The notes beneath the pieces were generated by a model. That model was not told the DNA's origin, made no database searches, and worked only from the letters and a program-made list of their open reading frames with translations. The position numbers were made by a program, and so were the translations under genes. From Pseudonocardia bannensis (lineage in GTDB: Bacteria > Actinomycetota > Actinomycetes > Mycobacteriales > Pseudonocardiaceae), in the NCBI RefSeq assembly GCF_012911875.1, contig NZ_JAAXKZ010000007.1, forward strand, positions 28,079 to 92,078: DNA of 64,000 nucleotides. Direction: 5' to 3'. Position 1 is the stretch's first letter. Each line of letters opens with the position of its first letter. Shown here piece after piece: positions 24,739 to 35,630 of the stretch.

Positions 24739-25554
24739 GTGTCCGGTCCGTCCGCGCAGCCGCCCACCGCGGCGGCCTTCTTCGACCTCGACAAGACGAT
24801 CATCGCGGGGTCCAGTGCGCTCGCCTTCAGCCGACCCTTCCGCCGGCAGGGACTGATCAGCCGGCGGGCCGCTCTGCGCAGCGGGTACGCACAGCTGCTG
24901 TTGATGCTCGCCGGCGCGGACGCCGACACGATGGACCTGCTCCGCCGGCGTATCACGGCGCTGTGCACGGGCTGGGAGGTCGCTCAGGTGCGGGCGATCG
25001 TGGCCGAGACCCTGCACGAGATCGTCGAGCCGCTCGTCTACGCGGAGGCGACCGAACTGATCGCCGAGCACCAGGCGGCCGGTGAGGAGGTCGTCGTGCT
25101 GTCCGCCTCCGGTCTGGAGGTGGTCGAGCCGATCGCGGCGCTGGTCGGTGCCGACCGCTGCCTGGCCACCCGGATGGGTATCCGCAGCGGCCGCTACACC
25201 GGGGAGATCGAGTACTACTGCTACGGCGAGTACAAGGCGGCGGCGGCCCGCGACATCGCCGAACAGCGTGGCTACCGGCTGGCCGATTGCCGCGCCTACT
25301 CCGACTCGATCACCGACCTGCCGCTGCTGGAGGTGGTCGGACATCCGACGGCGGTCAATCCGGACCGGGCGCTGCGTCGTGAGGCCGAGCTCCGGGGCTG
25401 GCCGATCCTCACCTTCGCCGACCCGGTGATCCTGCGCTCGCGCTTCCAGGCCCCGCCCGCCACGGCTGCCGTGGCCGCGGGACTGGGAGCGGTCGCGCTG
25501 CTCGGCGCGGGTCTGGCCGGGCACCGGCTGCGGCGGCGCCGGAGGCGTTCCTGA
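24739..25554 (+). CDS. HAD-IB family phosphatase (Rv3661-like)
   Basis: 271 residues of the SerB-like HAD-IB group. Motif I is FFDLDKT (nucleophile Asp and second Asp), motif II VVLSASG, motif III Lys in GEYKAAAA and motif IV YSDSITDLPLL. A helical cap lies between motifs I and II. The C-terminus carries one membrane helix (AVAAGLGAVALLGAGLAGH) and an Arg-rich end, so the enzyme is probably tail-anchored with its active site in the cytoplasm. Members dephosphorylate phosphoserine or phospholipid-type substrates; which applies here is unknown. The GTG at 24739 directly precedes the domain; the ORF extends 36 codons upstream in unrelated sequence. Confidence 0.86.
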   Translation: MSGPSAQPPTAAAFFDLDKTIIAGSSALAFSRPFRRQGLISRRAALRSGYAQLLLMLAGADADTMDLLRRRITALCTGWEVAQVRAIVAETLHEIVEPLVYAEATELIAEHQAAGEEVVVLSASGLEVVEPIAALVGADRCLATRMGIRSGRYTGEIEYYCYGEYKAAAARDIAEQRGYRLADCRAYSDSITDLPLLEVVGHPTAVNPDRALRREAELRGWPILTFADPVILRSRFQAPPATAAVAAGLGAVALLGAGLAGHRLRRRRRRS

Positions 25555-25955
25555 CGGCCGCACCGCTCGGGCCCGGACGCCCGGGAGCTGGCATTCTCGG
25601 CGCGCCGGCGGCCTCTTTACTCGATTCAGCCGCAGCCGGCACAGCGCCCGTTCGGGTCGACTGTCGGACACTGATCGCTACGTTCAGTGCCTGAACCGGT
25701 GCACCCCGAGCACCCTCTTGATGTGGCCCGGGTCACCTACTACAAAGGTGTCACGGACTCCTGGTCGGCCAGGGGCGGTACGACAGAGAAGTACCCGTCT
25801 CCCCCGATCCGGGCTCCGTGCGCGAACGCCGGGCACTCCACGCACAGCACGCCGCGGGAGGCATGTCGTCGTGGGCCTGCGTACTGGGACGCCAGACGCC
25901 GAGGCCGGAGCACGACACGTAGTGCACGCCTGGATCCCGGAGGTTCACGCGTAGA
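25555..25955. other. intergenic region without a supportable gene
   Basis: About 400 bases between the HAD gene and the terminator of the convergent Fic-like gene. Short ORFs on both strands (25718-25954, 25740-25994) have no ribosome site or family resemblance. Confidence 0.4.
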
Positions 25956-25988
25956 CGGGCGGCGTCCCTGGACAAGGGGCGCCGCCCG
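25956..25988 (-). terminator. terminator hairpin after the Fic-like gene
   Basis: Arms CGGGCGGCG-TCCC and GGG-CGCCGCCCG pair over 12 bases with one bulge around an 8-base loop, about 36 bases downstream of the Fic-like stop. Confidence 0.65.
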
Positions 25989-26024
25989 ACTCACGTTCGG
26001 AGGCAGCCCGCCGCGAGGCGGTGC

Positions 26025-26780
26025 TCAGGACCGCGACTCCGCGATCGACGTACCCTCGCGCGCCCCCGACTCCCACTGCGCACAGCAGTGCAGCAGCCAT
26101 GTCGTGACGCCCTCCGCCGTTCCGCTCGCGAACCCGGCCGCGGCCGTGCGGTACTCGTCCGCCCGACGCAGGTGCCCGACCTCCGGTACGGCGAGCCCCT
26201 TCGGGTCCAGGCCCGCCGCCACCGCGGCCAGTCGGGCGGCGGCCCGGGCCACGACGCCGTTCGCAGTGCCGAAGGGCGCCAGCGTCAGCAGCTCCCCGTG
26301 CACGACCGCGACGAGCACCGGGGCCGGGACGGCCGTCCCGCCGGTGACCAGATCGGCCAGCAGGGACAACCGTGCGGACACCTCTTCGTCGGTGCGCGGG
26401 CGGCCGAGGTCCGTGCCGTGCCGGTCGCCGGGCACCAGGTCGGCGGCGGCGACCATGTGCAGCCGGGCCAACGCCTGCAGCGGGGCCCCCCGCCACACGC
26501 CGAGCAACCGGCTCGATTCCTCCGCGGCCCGCACGGCCCCGGCCAGCACCGGGTCCGTGACGAGTTCCTCGGTGCTCGGGGTCAGCGGTGCACCGTCCAG
26601 CGCGGCGGACGCCCGGGCGGCACGCAGGCTCGCCTCGGCGGCGGTGGCCGGCCAGCCGCGCCGGTTGACCGGGTGGTTGTGCACTGCGACGACGGCGTCT
26701 CGGGCACGTGCGACGGCGTCCGCGACGCCCGGCAGGTCGAGAAGGGGAGCGAGCGGGTCGGAGACACGAGACGGGGGCAC
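26025..26780 (-). CDS. degenerate Fic-fold protein (Rv3662c-like)
   Basis: 251 residues, cytoplasmic. The C-terminal core contains LLTLAPFGTANGVVARAAARL, which lines up with the Fic motif HPFxxGNGRxxR. The loop Phe (170) and the Asn174-Gly175 pair remain, but the catalytic His is replaced by Ala168. Upstream, ASAALDG (residues 57-63) resembles the inhibitory helix motif (S/T)xxxE(G/N) with Asp for Glu. Normal Fic AMPylation is therefore unlikely, and the fold is probably used for binding or another reaction. The position between the HAD phosphatase and acs matches Rv3662c. The start ATG 26780 is 171 bases from the divergent acs start. Confidence 0.7.
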   Translation of the reverse strand: MPPSRVSDPLAPLLDLPGVADAVARARDAVVAVHNHPVNRRGWPATAAEASLRAARASAALDGAPLTPSTEELVTDPVLAGAVRAAEESSRLLGVWRGAPLQALARLHMVAAADLVPGDRHGTDLGRPRTDEEVSARLSLLADLVTGGTAVPAPVLVAVVHGELLTLAPFGTANGVVARAAARLAAVAAGLDPKGLAVPEVGHLRRADEYRTAAAGFASGTAEGVTTWLLHCCAQWESGAREGTSIAESRS

Positions 26781-26951
26781 GGCTCCATGCTGTCACTGTC
26801 TGTCGCAACCGCCGTGGCCTGGCCTGATCGACAGTCGACTGTCCGTACTGACGGTGCGCGGAGCATGTCTGAGCACTACCGTCGAGCCGATAGCGCGAGC
26901 CGGTCGCAGCCGCCCGGCTGAACTGCGCAGGGACGAGGAGGGCACGAGGAA

Positions 26952-28928
<1,977 letters not shown>

Positions 28929-28995
28929 GACCTGCTCGCACGGCCGAAGCGGCAGTACCGGGACTGACGCAGGGCCCCTCGGGCATCCTGATCGC

Positions 28996-29433
28996 ATGGC
29001 CGGGATGCCCGAGGGAGGACTGCGGGTACGCGAATCGCTGGTGCTGCCCGAACGGGAGCTGCACTGGCGGTTCTCGCGTGCGTCCGGGCCGGGCGGCCAG
29101 GGCGTCAACACGACCGATTCGCGGGTCGAGCTGTCGTTCGACCTCGCCCGCTCACCGGCCGTTCCGGAGCCGATGCGCGAGCGGGCGCTGAACCGGCTCG
29201 CGAACCGGCTCGTCGACGGCGTCCTGACCGTCGTGGCCTCGGAACACCGCAGCCAGCTGCGCAACCGTGACGCCGCGCGCGAGCGACTGGCCGCGACGCT
29301 GCGCTCGGCGATGGCCGCCGATCCGCCGAAGCGTCGCCCGACCCGGCCCACAGCGGGGTCCAAACGGCGCCGGCTGGACGCCAAGAGCCGCCGGGGCGCG
29401 ATCAAGCGGCTGCGCGGGCGACCCGAGGAGTAA
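28996..29433 (+). CDS. arfB: peptidyl-tRNA hydrolase ArfB-type release factor
   Basis: 145 residues, a stand-alone release-factor domain without a codon-recognition domain. The catalytic GGQ is in RASGPGGQGVNTTDSRVEL. A basic, flexible C-terminus (KRRPTRPTAGSKRRR, then SRRGAIKRLRGR) matches the ArfB tail that enters the empty mRNA channel of stalled ribosomes. The role is codon-independent rescue of non-stop ribosomes. The ATG at 28996 gives a protein of family length (about 140). It follows acs on the same strand and could be cotranscribed with it. Confidence 0.88.
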   Translation: MAGMPEGGLRVRESLVLPERELHWRFSRASGPGGQGVNTTDSRVELSFDLARSPAVPEPMRERALNRLANRLVDGVLTVVASEHRSQLRNRDAARERLAATLRSAMAADPPKRRPTRPTAGSKRRRLDAKSRRGAIKRLRGRPEE

Positions 29434-29684
29434 CCGCGTGCCGCGCTGGCGTGATCCGGTCGCGGTGTCCATGCTGGAGCGACCGGGCCCACCGGCGGAC
29501 TGCTCATCGTCGAGCTCGGCGTGGGAAGACCGCCGGGGCGAACCCTGCGGGGTGCGGACGCTTCCATCGGGGCGCCCACGTACGGATGACGAACACTCCT
29601 GACCGGGCACCCGCCAGGGGGGCGTGGCACGATGGCGCACCGATCATGTCCGAACGCACTCGACGGCACGTAGGAGGGACCGCG

Positions 29685-30194
29685 GTGGCCAGCCCGACCA
29701 GCTCCAGCGGCACGGATGTTCCACCCGTGCTGCCCTCGATCCCGCTCTCGCCCGAACCGACGCACGACCAGTCGATCGGGGCGCTGGTCCGGGACGTGAC
29801 CACGCACGTCTCGTCGCTGATCCGCTCCGAGGTGGAGCTGGCCAAGGCCGAGGTCACCTCCGAGGTGAAGAAGGGGGTGCAGGGCAGCGTCTTCTTCGTC
29901 ATCGCGCTGGTGGTGCTGCTGTTCAGCCTGTTCTTCTTCTTCTTCGCGCTCGCCGAGCTGCTGAACTACTTCGGGCTGGCCAGACCTGCCGCGTTCGGGA
30001 TCGTGTTCGGGCTCATGGTGCTGGTGGCCGCGTTGTTCGGCTTCCTCGGCTACCGACGGGTCCGCAAGATCCGCAAGCCCGAGCGGACGATCACCAGCCT
30101 CAAGGAGACCGCGGAGGTCCTCAGCAGCCGCGGTCGTCACGACGGTCAGGAGCCCGCCGAGCTGAACGGCAGACACGCCGCCCCCGCCAGCTGA
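29685..30194 (+). CDS. phage-holin-family (Holin-X) membrane protein, Rv3669-like
   Basis: 169 residues. After a Ser/Pro-rich start, SIGALVRDVTTHVSSLIRSEVELAKAEVTSE is the amphipathic segment typical of this family. Two membrane helices follow (VFFVIALVVLLFSLFFFFFAL and FGIVFGLMVLVAALFGFLG), then a basic cytoplasmic tail. The start is the GTG at 29685, with AGGAGG 7 bases upstream; in-frame ATG 29646 lacks a site. Despite the name, family members are chromosomal membrane proteins of unknown role. The place between acs and ephE matches Rv3669. Confidence 0.82.
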   Translation: MASPTSSSGTDVPPVLPSIPLSPEPTHDQSIGALVRDVTTHVSSLIRSEVELAKAEVTSEVKKGVQGSVFFVIALVVLLFSLFFFFFALAELLNYFGLARPAAFGIVFGLMVLVAALFGFLGYRRVRKIRKPERTITSLKETAEVLSSRGRHDGQEPAELNGRHAAPAS

Positions 30195-30208
30195 GCCGGC
30201 GCGGGAAG

Positions 30209-31141
30209 GTGGGGAGGCGGGGGGGACCCGACCCGTCGACGGTCCGGCTACCGGGGCCGTGGACGCACCGCGCGGTGTCGGCCAACGGCATCCGGCTGCA
30301 CGTCGCGGAGTGCGGGGAAGGACCGCTCGTCGTCCTGCTGCACGGGTTCCCCGAGTTCTGGTGGTCCTGGCGTCATCAGCTGACCGGACTCGCCGAGGCC
30401 GGGTACCGGGCGGTTGCGGTCGACCTGCGGGGCTACGGCGACTCGGACAAGCCGCCGCGCGGCTACGACCTGTGGACCCTCGCCGGTGACGTCGCAGGGC
30501 TCATCCGGGCGCTGGGTGAGTCCGAGGCCCGGGTCGTCGGCCACGACTGGGGCGGCCTGATCGGCTGGACGGTGGCCGCCCTGCATCCCCGCCTGGTGCA
30601 CTCGCTGACGGCCGTGGCCGCGCCGCACCCGCTCGCCGTCCGCGCGGCCATCGCACGTGATCCGCGCGGACAGGGACGCGCCACCACGAGCTACGCCCTG
30701 GGCTTCCAGCTGCCCCGCTGGCCCGAGCGCTCGCTGCGGGCCGACGGCGGGGCCCGGGTGGAGCGGATCATGCGCCGCTGGTCCGGGCCGGCATGGGCGG
30801 CGTCCGACGATTTCGCGCGGGCCGCGGCGCACAATCGACGGGCGATCCAGATCCCGGCGGTGGCGCACTGCGCGATGGAGTACTACCGGTGGGCGTTGCG
30901 CTCACAGCTGCGTGCGGAGGGCCGCCGGTTCGCGGCCGCGGTGGCCCGCCCGACCGGGATGCCCGTTCTGCAGGTGCACGGCGCGGCCGACCCGTGCCTG
31001 CTCGAGCGGACCGCTCGCACCTCGCAGCGGTGGACCGGAGCCGGGTTCGATCACCGCGTGCTGCCCGGGATCGGGCACTTCCCGCACCAGGAGGCTCCCG
31101 CCGAGACCACGGCCCTGATCCGGGAGTTCATGACGAGCTGA
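30209..31141 (+). CDS. ephE: epoxide hydrolase, alpha/beta fold (EphE-like)
   Basis: 310 residues. HGFPEFWWSWRHQ is the HGxP oxyanion motif and preceding strand, and GHDWGG carries the nucleophile Asp. The acid is in VHGAADPCLLE and the catalytic His in PGIGHFPHQEAP. Lid-region Tyr (in AMEYYRWALR) is consistent with epoxide opening. The N-terminal TVRLPGPWTHRAVSANGIRLHV resembles mycobacterial EphE. The GTG at 30209, 14 bases after the holin-like gene, is the best start, although its ribosome site (GGGAAG) is weak. It converges on the antiporter gene, ending 11 bases away. Confidence 0.85.
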   Translation: MGRRGGPDPSTVRLPGPWTHRAVSANGIRLHVAECGEGPLVVLLHGFPEFWWSWRHQLTGLAEAGYRAVAVDLRGYGDSDKPPRGYDLWTLAGDVAGLIRALGESEARVVGHDWGGLIGWTVAALHPRLVHSLTAVAAPHPLAVRAAIARDPRGQGRATTSYALGFQLPRWPERSLRADGGARVERIMRRWSGPAWAASDDFARAAAHNRRAIQIPAVAHCAMEYYRWALRSQLRAEGRRFAAAVARPTGMPVLQVHGAADPCLLERTARTSQRWTGAGFDHRVLPGIGHFPHQEAPAETTALIREFMTS

Positions 31142-31152
31142 CCCGGCGCTGC

Positions 31153-32745
31153 TCAGCCCGTGTCCTCGACGTCCTCGTCCTCGACCAGCATCGCCTCCTC
31201 GAAGTCCAGGCGGCGCAGGGCCCGCCGGAGCACCTCGTCGTCGATCCGGCCCTCGCTGCGGAGCCGCACGAGGACCTCCCGCTCGGCCGCGAGCATCTCC
31301 CGGCGCAGCCGCCGCCACGCGGCGCTCGGGCTCTCCCCGGCCAGCTCGTCGGGCCGTCCGAGCTGCTCCCAGACGCTGTTGGCCTGCAACTCCGCGAAGT
31401 GACGGAGCTTCTCGGCGATGTGCCGGGTCGTGGAGTCCGGCGGTTCGGTCGCGACCAGTTCGTCGAGCCGGCGGATGCCGGCCTGCGCCGCCGCGTACAG
31501 CGACTCGGCCTCGGCGAGCAGTTCCTGGTACTCCTCCTCGGGCCCGACCTTGAGCCTGCGCATCACGAACGGCAGCGTCAGGCCGTGCAGCAGCAGCGTC
31601 GCCACCGTGACGAAGAACGCCAGAAAGACGAGCCGCTCGCGCTGGGGGACCTCCGGTGGGATCGCGAACGCTGCGGCCACGGTCACGACGCCGCGCATCC
31701 CGGCCCAGGAGATGACCGCCGGCATCTGCCAGGGCGGTGTGGGATCCCGCTCGCGCGCTCCCCGGAACAGCACCCGGGGCAGGTAGGTGATGGGGAAGAC
31801 CCACACCGGCCGGGCCAGCACCGTGGCGAGCGTCACCAGGACCGCGTCGAACAGCAGCGGCCCGATCGCGCCGATCTGCTCGAGCACCGCGGTCAGTTGC
31901 AGGCCGATGAGGGCGAACACGACCGACTCGAGGATGGTGTCGCTGGCGCGCCACACGGCCTCATCCTGGATCCGGGTGGCGAAGCCGCACTCCGGCGCGT
32001 GGTAGCCCAGGTACAACCCGGCGATCACGACCGCGAGCAGCCCGGAGGTGTGCGCCTGTTCGGCGATCAGGTAGACGCTGAACGGCACGACGAGACCGAA
32101 CGCGCTCTCCAGGTGCGGGTCGTTGAGCCGCATCCGGATCCGGTGCACCAGCCAGCCGACGACCAGGCCGGTCGAGATCCCACCGGCCGTCGACCAGGCC
32201 AGCATCCAGGCCGCGTCGAGGACCGTCACCCCGGCGCCGACGGCGGCCGCGACGAACACCCGGAACAGGGTCAGCGCGGTGGCGTCGTTGAGCAGGCTCT
32301 CGCCGCCGAGAATGGTCATGATGCGCTTGGGCAGCCCCAGCCTGCGGCCGACGCCGAGCGCGGCCACCGCGTCCGGTGGCGCGACCACGGCACCGAGCAC
32401 CAGGGCCGCCGGCAACGACAGTCCGGGGATGATGCGCCAGGCGACCAGGCCGACCACCACGGCGGTGAACGCCACCAGGCCCACCGCGAGCAGCGAGATC
32501 GGCCGGATGTTGCGGCGGATGCCGAGGTAGGACGACTGCAGTGCCGCCGAGTACAGCAGGGGCGTGAGCCCCAGCAGCAGCACCGCCTCCGGATCGAACT
32601 CGATCTCGGTGACGCCGGGCAGGAACGACGCCGCGAGGCCGACGACCACCAGCACCAGTGGTGCGTTCATCCCGAGTGGACGGCAGATCGCCTGGACGGC
32701 GAGTGAGCCGACGACGAGCGCCAGGGTGATTACTTCGGTGTGCAC
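31153..32745 (-). CDS. Na+/H+ antiporter, CPA1 family
   Basis: 530 residues: about 12 membrane helices through residue 415, then a cytoplasmic helical tail. Characteristic blocks are VLGAVVAPPDAVAALGV (paired Pro-Asp in helix 5), GGESLLNDATALTLFRV with the family's conserved Asn-Asp, and SWAGMRGVVTVAAA. The tail (about 415-530) is rich in Glu and Arg, likely a coiled coil, ending in an acidic VEDEDVEDTG. It exchanges Na+ (or K+) for H+ at the plasma membrane. The chosen GTG 32745 sits just before the first helix; the ORF continues 82 codons upstream across the divergent zinc-finger gene, which is a shadow. Confidence 0.87.
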   Translation of the reverse strand: MHTEVITLALVVGSLAVQAICRPLGMNAPLVLVVVGLAASFLPGVTEIEFDPEAVLLLGLTPLLYSAALQSSYLGIRRNIRPISLLAVGLVAFTAVVVGLVAWRIIPGLSLPAALVLGAVVAPPDAVAALGVGRRLGLPKRIMTILGGESLLNDATALTLFRVFVAAAVGAGVTVLDAAWMLAWSTAGGISTGLVVGWLVHRIRMRLNDPHLESAFGLVVPFSVYLIAEQAHTSGLLAVVIAGLYLGYHAPECGFATRIQDEAVWRASDTILESVVFALIGLQLTAVLEQIGAIGPLLFDAVLVTLATVLARPVWVFPITYLPRVLFRGARERDPTPPWQMPAVISWAGMRGVVTVAAAFAIPPEVPQRERLVFLAFFVTVATLLLHGLTLPFVMRRLKVGPEEEYQELLAEAESLYAAAQAGIRRLDELVATEPPDSTTRHIAEKLRHFAELQANSVWEQLGRPDELAGESPSAAWRRLRREMLAAEREVLVRLRSEGRIDDEVLRRALRRLDFEEAMLVEDEDVEDTG

Positions 32746-32794
32746 GTGGCACCCGTGTGTCCCGCGGCGGTCACGAGGCGGAGGATGACCCGAA

Positions 32795-33067
32795 ATGAGC
32801 TGCGTACACACCGTGGCGTGCGACGCACCCGACTGGACTGAGCCGGCACCCGACAGTCCTTCCGGCTGTGCGGATTGCGAGGCCCTGGGTGCCCGTGTGT
32901 GGGCGCACCTTCGGCTGTGCCTGACCTGCGGGCACGTGGCGTGCTGCGACTCCAGCCCGTACCGGCATGCCACCGGGCACTTCCGGAGCACCCAGCACCC
33001 GGTGATCCGGTCCTACGAGCCCGGGCCCTCCTGGCGCTGGTGCTACGTCGACGAGCAGATCGTCTAG
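32795..33067 (+). CDS. UBP-type zinc-finger protein
   Basis: 90 residues made almost entirely of one ZnF-UBP domain: CVH near the start, GCADCEALG, RLCLTCGHVACCDSS, HATGHFRSTQHPV, and a closing SWRWCYVDEQIV. These give the Cys/His ligands for two or three zinc ions and the aromatic pocket residues. In eukaryotes this fold binds the ubiquitin C-terminus; bacterial versions have no known ligand. It is divergent from the Na+/H+ antiporter with only 49 bases between starts. From memory, some actinobacterial antiporters carry this domain fused at their C-terminus, suggesting a functional link. Its TAG stop is part of a CTAG shared with the convergent glpQ gene. Confidence 0.85.
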   Translation: MSCVHTVACDAPDWTEPAPDSPSGCADCEALGARVWAHLRLCLTCGHVACCDSSPYRHATGHFRSTQHPVIRSYEPGPSWRWCYVDEQIV

Positions 33068-34188
33068 CCCACCGGATCCAGCAGTGCCGCGCGGGCCGCG
33101 ACCGCGGTGTCCGGGCTGTCGGTGAACACACCGTCGACACCGGCCCGCAGGAACGCCTCGTACTCGGCGAACGCGTCGCCGTAGTCGGCCTCTCCCCCGT
33201 GGGAGCGGAACTGGGCGGGCAGGAACCGGTTCTCGTTGCGGAACGTGTAGGGGTGCACGAGCAGCCCCACCGCGTGCGCGTCGGTGACCAGCGCGGTGGG
33301 CTCGCCGAGCGCCTCGGATGCATCCCGGCCGATCACGAGGTCCTTGTCCGGGCCGATGCCGTCGGCGTAGGTCGCGATGTCGGCGAGGCCCTGCGGTGTG
33401 ACCAGATCGGCGTAGCCGCGCGGGTCCCCGGCCGCGGCCAGGTCGGCGGGTGCCCCGGTCGCCTGCATGAGCTGGATCAGCCCGACCTTCAGCTGCCCGC
33501 GCAGCGCCCGCAGGTTCTGCGTCTCGAAGGACTGCACGAACACCGGGGCGTCCGGCCGGTTCAGCCCGGCCCGCTCGATCGCCGCGACGAGCGCGGGTTC
33601 CAGCGGTCGTCCGATGGAGGCGAAGTAGCTCGGGCTCTTGGTCTCCGGGTAGACCCCGATCTCCCGGCCGAGCTCGTCGGACAGGCGCTCCCGCAGCGCG
33701 AGCACTTCGTCGAAGGTCGGCACCCGGTAGCGGCCGTCGTAGATGGTGTTCTCCTGGCGGATCTCGGGGATCCGCTCCGTCGCACGCAGTGTGCGCAGCT
33801 CGGCGAGGGTGAAGTCCTCCGCGAACCAGCCGTCGTGGGCGACCCCGTCGATCGTCTTGGTGGTGCGGCGTTCGGCGAACTCGGGGCGCGCCGCGACGTC
33901 GGTCGTGCCCCCGATCTCCGGCTCGTGCCGGGCCACCAGCACCCCGTCGGACGTGGTCACGAGGTCGGGCTCGATGAAGTCGGCGCCCATCCGGGCGGCC
34001 AGCTCGTACGCGGCGAGAGTGTGCTCGGGTCGGTAGCCGGAGGCGCCCCGATGCCCGATCACCACGGGCGCCGCCGCGGGCCTGCCGGCGCGGCCGGGGG
34101 CCCGGGCGAAGGTCCCTGCGGGCGGTGCGGAAACGAGGGCCAGGGTGGTCAGGGCGGCGGCGACGAGTCCTCTCAGCGGGGACGGCAT
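33064..34188 (-). CDS. glpQ: glycerophosphodiester phosphodiesterase, secreted
   Basis: 374 residues with an N-terminal signal peptide (LRGLVAAALTTLALVSAPPAG). The GDPD barrel is evident: VVIGHRGASGYRPEHTL, AARMGADFIEPDLVTTSDGVLVARHEP, IYDGRYRVPTFDEVLAL, EIGVYPETKSP, and GVDGVFTDSPDTAV near the end. The His-Arg, Glu-Asp and His metal/catalytic residues are present. The enzyme hydrolyses glycerophosphodiesters outside the cell to glycerol-3-phosphate. ATG 34188 is chosen because the signal peptide follows directly; the ORF reaches 34227. Its stop overlaps the zinc-finger gene's stop on the other strand by 3 bases within CTAG. Confidence 0.9.
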   Translation of the reverse strand: MPSPLRGLVAAALTTLALVSAPPAGTFARAPGRAGRPAAAPVVIGHRGASGYRPEHTLAAYELAARMGADFIEPDLVTTSDGVLVARHEPEIGGTTDVAARPEFAERRTTKTIDGVAHDGWFAEDFTLAELRTLRATERIPEIRQENTIYDGRYRVPTFDEVLALRERLSDELGREIGVYPETKSPSYFASIGRPLEPALVAAIERAGLNRPDAPVFVQSFETQNLRALRGQLKVGLIQLMQATGAPADLAAAGDPRGYADLVTPQGLADIATYADGIGPDKDLVIGRDASEALGEPTALVTDAHAVGLLVHPYTFRNENRFLPAQFRSHGGEADYGDAFAEYEAFLRAGVDGVFTDSPDTAVAARAALLDPVG

Positions 34189-34296
34189 GCCGACCACCCT
34201 GACCGGCGTTGCCGTCAGGAGATCCACCGGGGGGCATCGGGACGGTGTCGCCGGGGTGAACGCCGAGGCGGTGGTGAGCGCCGCGGGCCGAGGATC

Positions 34297-34302
34297 TACG
34301 CT
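34297..34302 (+). promoter_or_regulatory. -10 element TACGCT before purD
   Basis: A TANNNT hexamer ending 9 bases before the purD GTG, with no ribosome site between, consistent with a leaderless transcript. Confidence 0.4.
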
Positions 34303-34310
34303 GGCCGACC

Positions 34311-35576
34311 GTGCGCGTCCTGGTCGTCGGATCCGGTGCTCGTGAGCACGCCATCGTCCTCGCCCTGGCGCAGGACCCCGGGGTGACCGCGCTGTCCTGC
34401 GCGCCCGGAAACGCGGGAACAGCCGCGGTCGCGGAGCAACGCGGCCTCGATGTGCGGGACCCGAAGGCGGTGGCGGCCCTGGCCACCGACTGGAAGGCCG
34501 ATCTCGTGGTGATCGGCCCCGAGGTGCCGCTCGTCGCCGGGGTCGCCGACGCCGTGCGGGCTGCCGGGATCGCCTGCTTCGGCCCGAGCGCGGCGGCGGC
34601 CCGCATCGAGGGGTCCAAGACCTTCGCCAAGGACGTCATGACCGCCGCCGGCGTGCCGACGGCCACTGCCGAGACCGTGGACAACCCCGCGCACCTGGAC
34701 GCGGTGCTGTCCCGGTTCGCGCCGCCCTACGTCGTGAAGGACGACGGGCTGGCCGCGGGCAAGGGCGTCGTCGTCAGCCCCGATCTCGAGGTGGCCCGGG
34801 CGCACGCGCTGCACCTGCTCGACGACGGCCATCCGGTGCTGCTGGAGTCGTTCCTCGACGGTCCGGAGGCCTCGCTGTTCTGCCTGGTCGACGGGCGGAC
34901 GGTGGTCCCGCTGCTGCCCGCGCAGGACTTCAAGCGGGTCGGCGACGACGACTCCGGGCCCAACACCGGCGGGATGGGTGCCTACGCGCCGCTGCCGTGG
35001 TCGGACCCGGGGCTGGTCGACGACCTGGTCGCGCGCGTCGTGCAGCCGGTGGTGGACGAGATGGCCCGCCGTGGCACCCCGTTCACCGGGTTGCTCTACG
35101 CCGGGCTCGCCCTGACCTCGGACGGCCCCTCGGTGATCGAGTTCAACTGCCGTTTCGGCGACCCCGAGACCCAGGTCGTGCTGGCGCTGCTGCGCACGCC
35201 GCTGGCGGGGCTGTTGCACGCGGCCGCGACCGGGACACTCGACGAGGTGCCGCCGCTGGAGTGGTCCGACGGCGCGGCGGTGACGGTGGTCGTGGCGGCC
35301 GAGGGGTACCCGGGCACGCCGCGACTGGGTGATGTGATCACCGGGGCGGAGGCCGACGGTGTGCTCCACGCGGGCACCCGGCGGCGCGACGACGGCGCGG
35401 TGGTGTCGGCGGGCGGCCGGGTGCTGTCCGTGGTGGGCACCGGCGCGGACCTCGACGCCGCCCGAGAGGACGCCTATCGCCGTCTCGCCGGGGTGCACCT
35501 GGCCGGCTCGCACCACCGCACGGACATCGCGCTGCGCGCCGCGCGCGGCGAGGTGGCGGTGCCGGACAAGGGCTGA
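34311..35576 (+). CDS. purD: phosphoribosylamine-glycine ligase
   Basis: Second step of purine synthesis: joins glycine to phosphoribosylamine using ATP. 421 residues with an ATP-grasp layout: [14 protein letters not shown] at the N-terminus, [30 protein letters not shown] (ATP-grasp Lys), [30 protein letters not shown] (metal-binding Glu and Asn) and a C-terminal domain from about residue 330. All signature residues are present. GTG 34311 is at the exact family N-terminus. It precedes an aminotransferase gene by 54 bases. Confidence 0.97.
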   Translation: MRVLVVGSGAREHAIVLALAQDPGVTALSCAPGNAGTAAVAEQRGLDVRDPKAVAALATDWKADLVVIGPEVPLVAGVADAVRAAGIACFGPSAAAARIEGSKTFAKDVMTAAGVPTATAETVDNPAHLDAVLSRFAPPYVVKDDGLAAGKGVVVSPDLEVARAHALHLLDDGHPVLLESFLDGPEASLFCLVDGRTVVPLLPAQDFKRVGDDDSGPNTGGMGAYAPLPWSDPGLVDDLVARVVQPVVDEMARRGTPFTGLLYAGLALTSDGPSVIEFNCRFGDPETQVVLALLRTPLAGLLHAAATGTLDEVPPLEWSDGAAVTVVVAAEGYPGTPRLGDVITGAEADGVLHAGTRRRDDGAVVSAGGRVLSVVGTGADLDAAREDAYRRLAGVHLAGSHHRTDIALRAARGEVAVPDKG

Positions 35577-35618
35577 CAGCGCCGGGACCACGCCCACGGC
35601 GCCCGAATGCCCAATGTT

Positions 35619-35624
35619 TAGGCT
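35619..35624 (+). promoter_or_regulatory. -10 element TAGGCT before the aminotransferase
   Basis: TAGGCT ends 7 bases before GTG 35631, so the message is probably leaderless. Spacing is identical to that of the MarR stump at 3222. Confidence 0.5.
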
Positions 35625-35630
35625 CCACCT

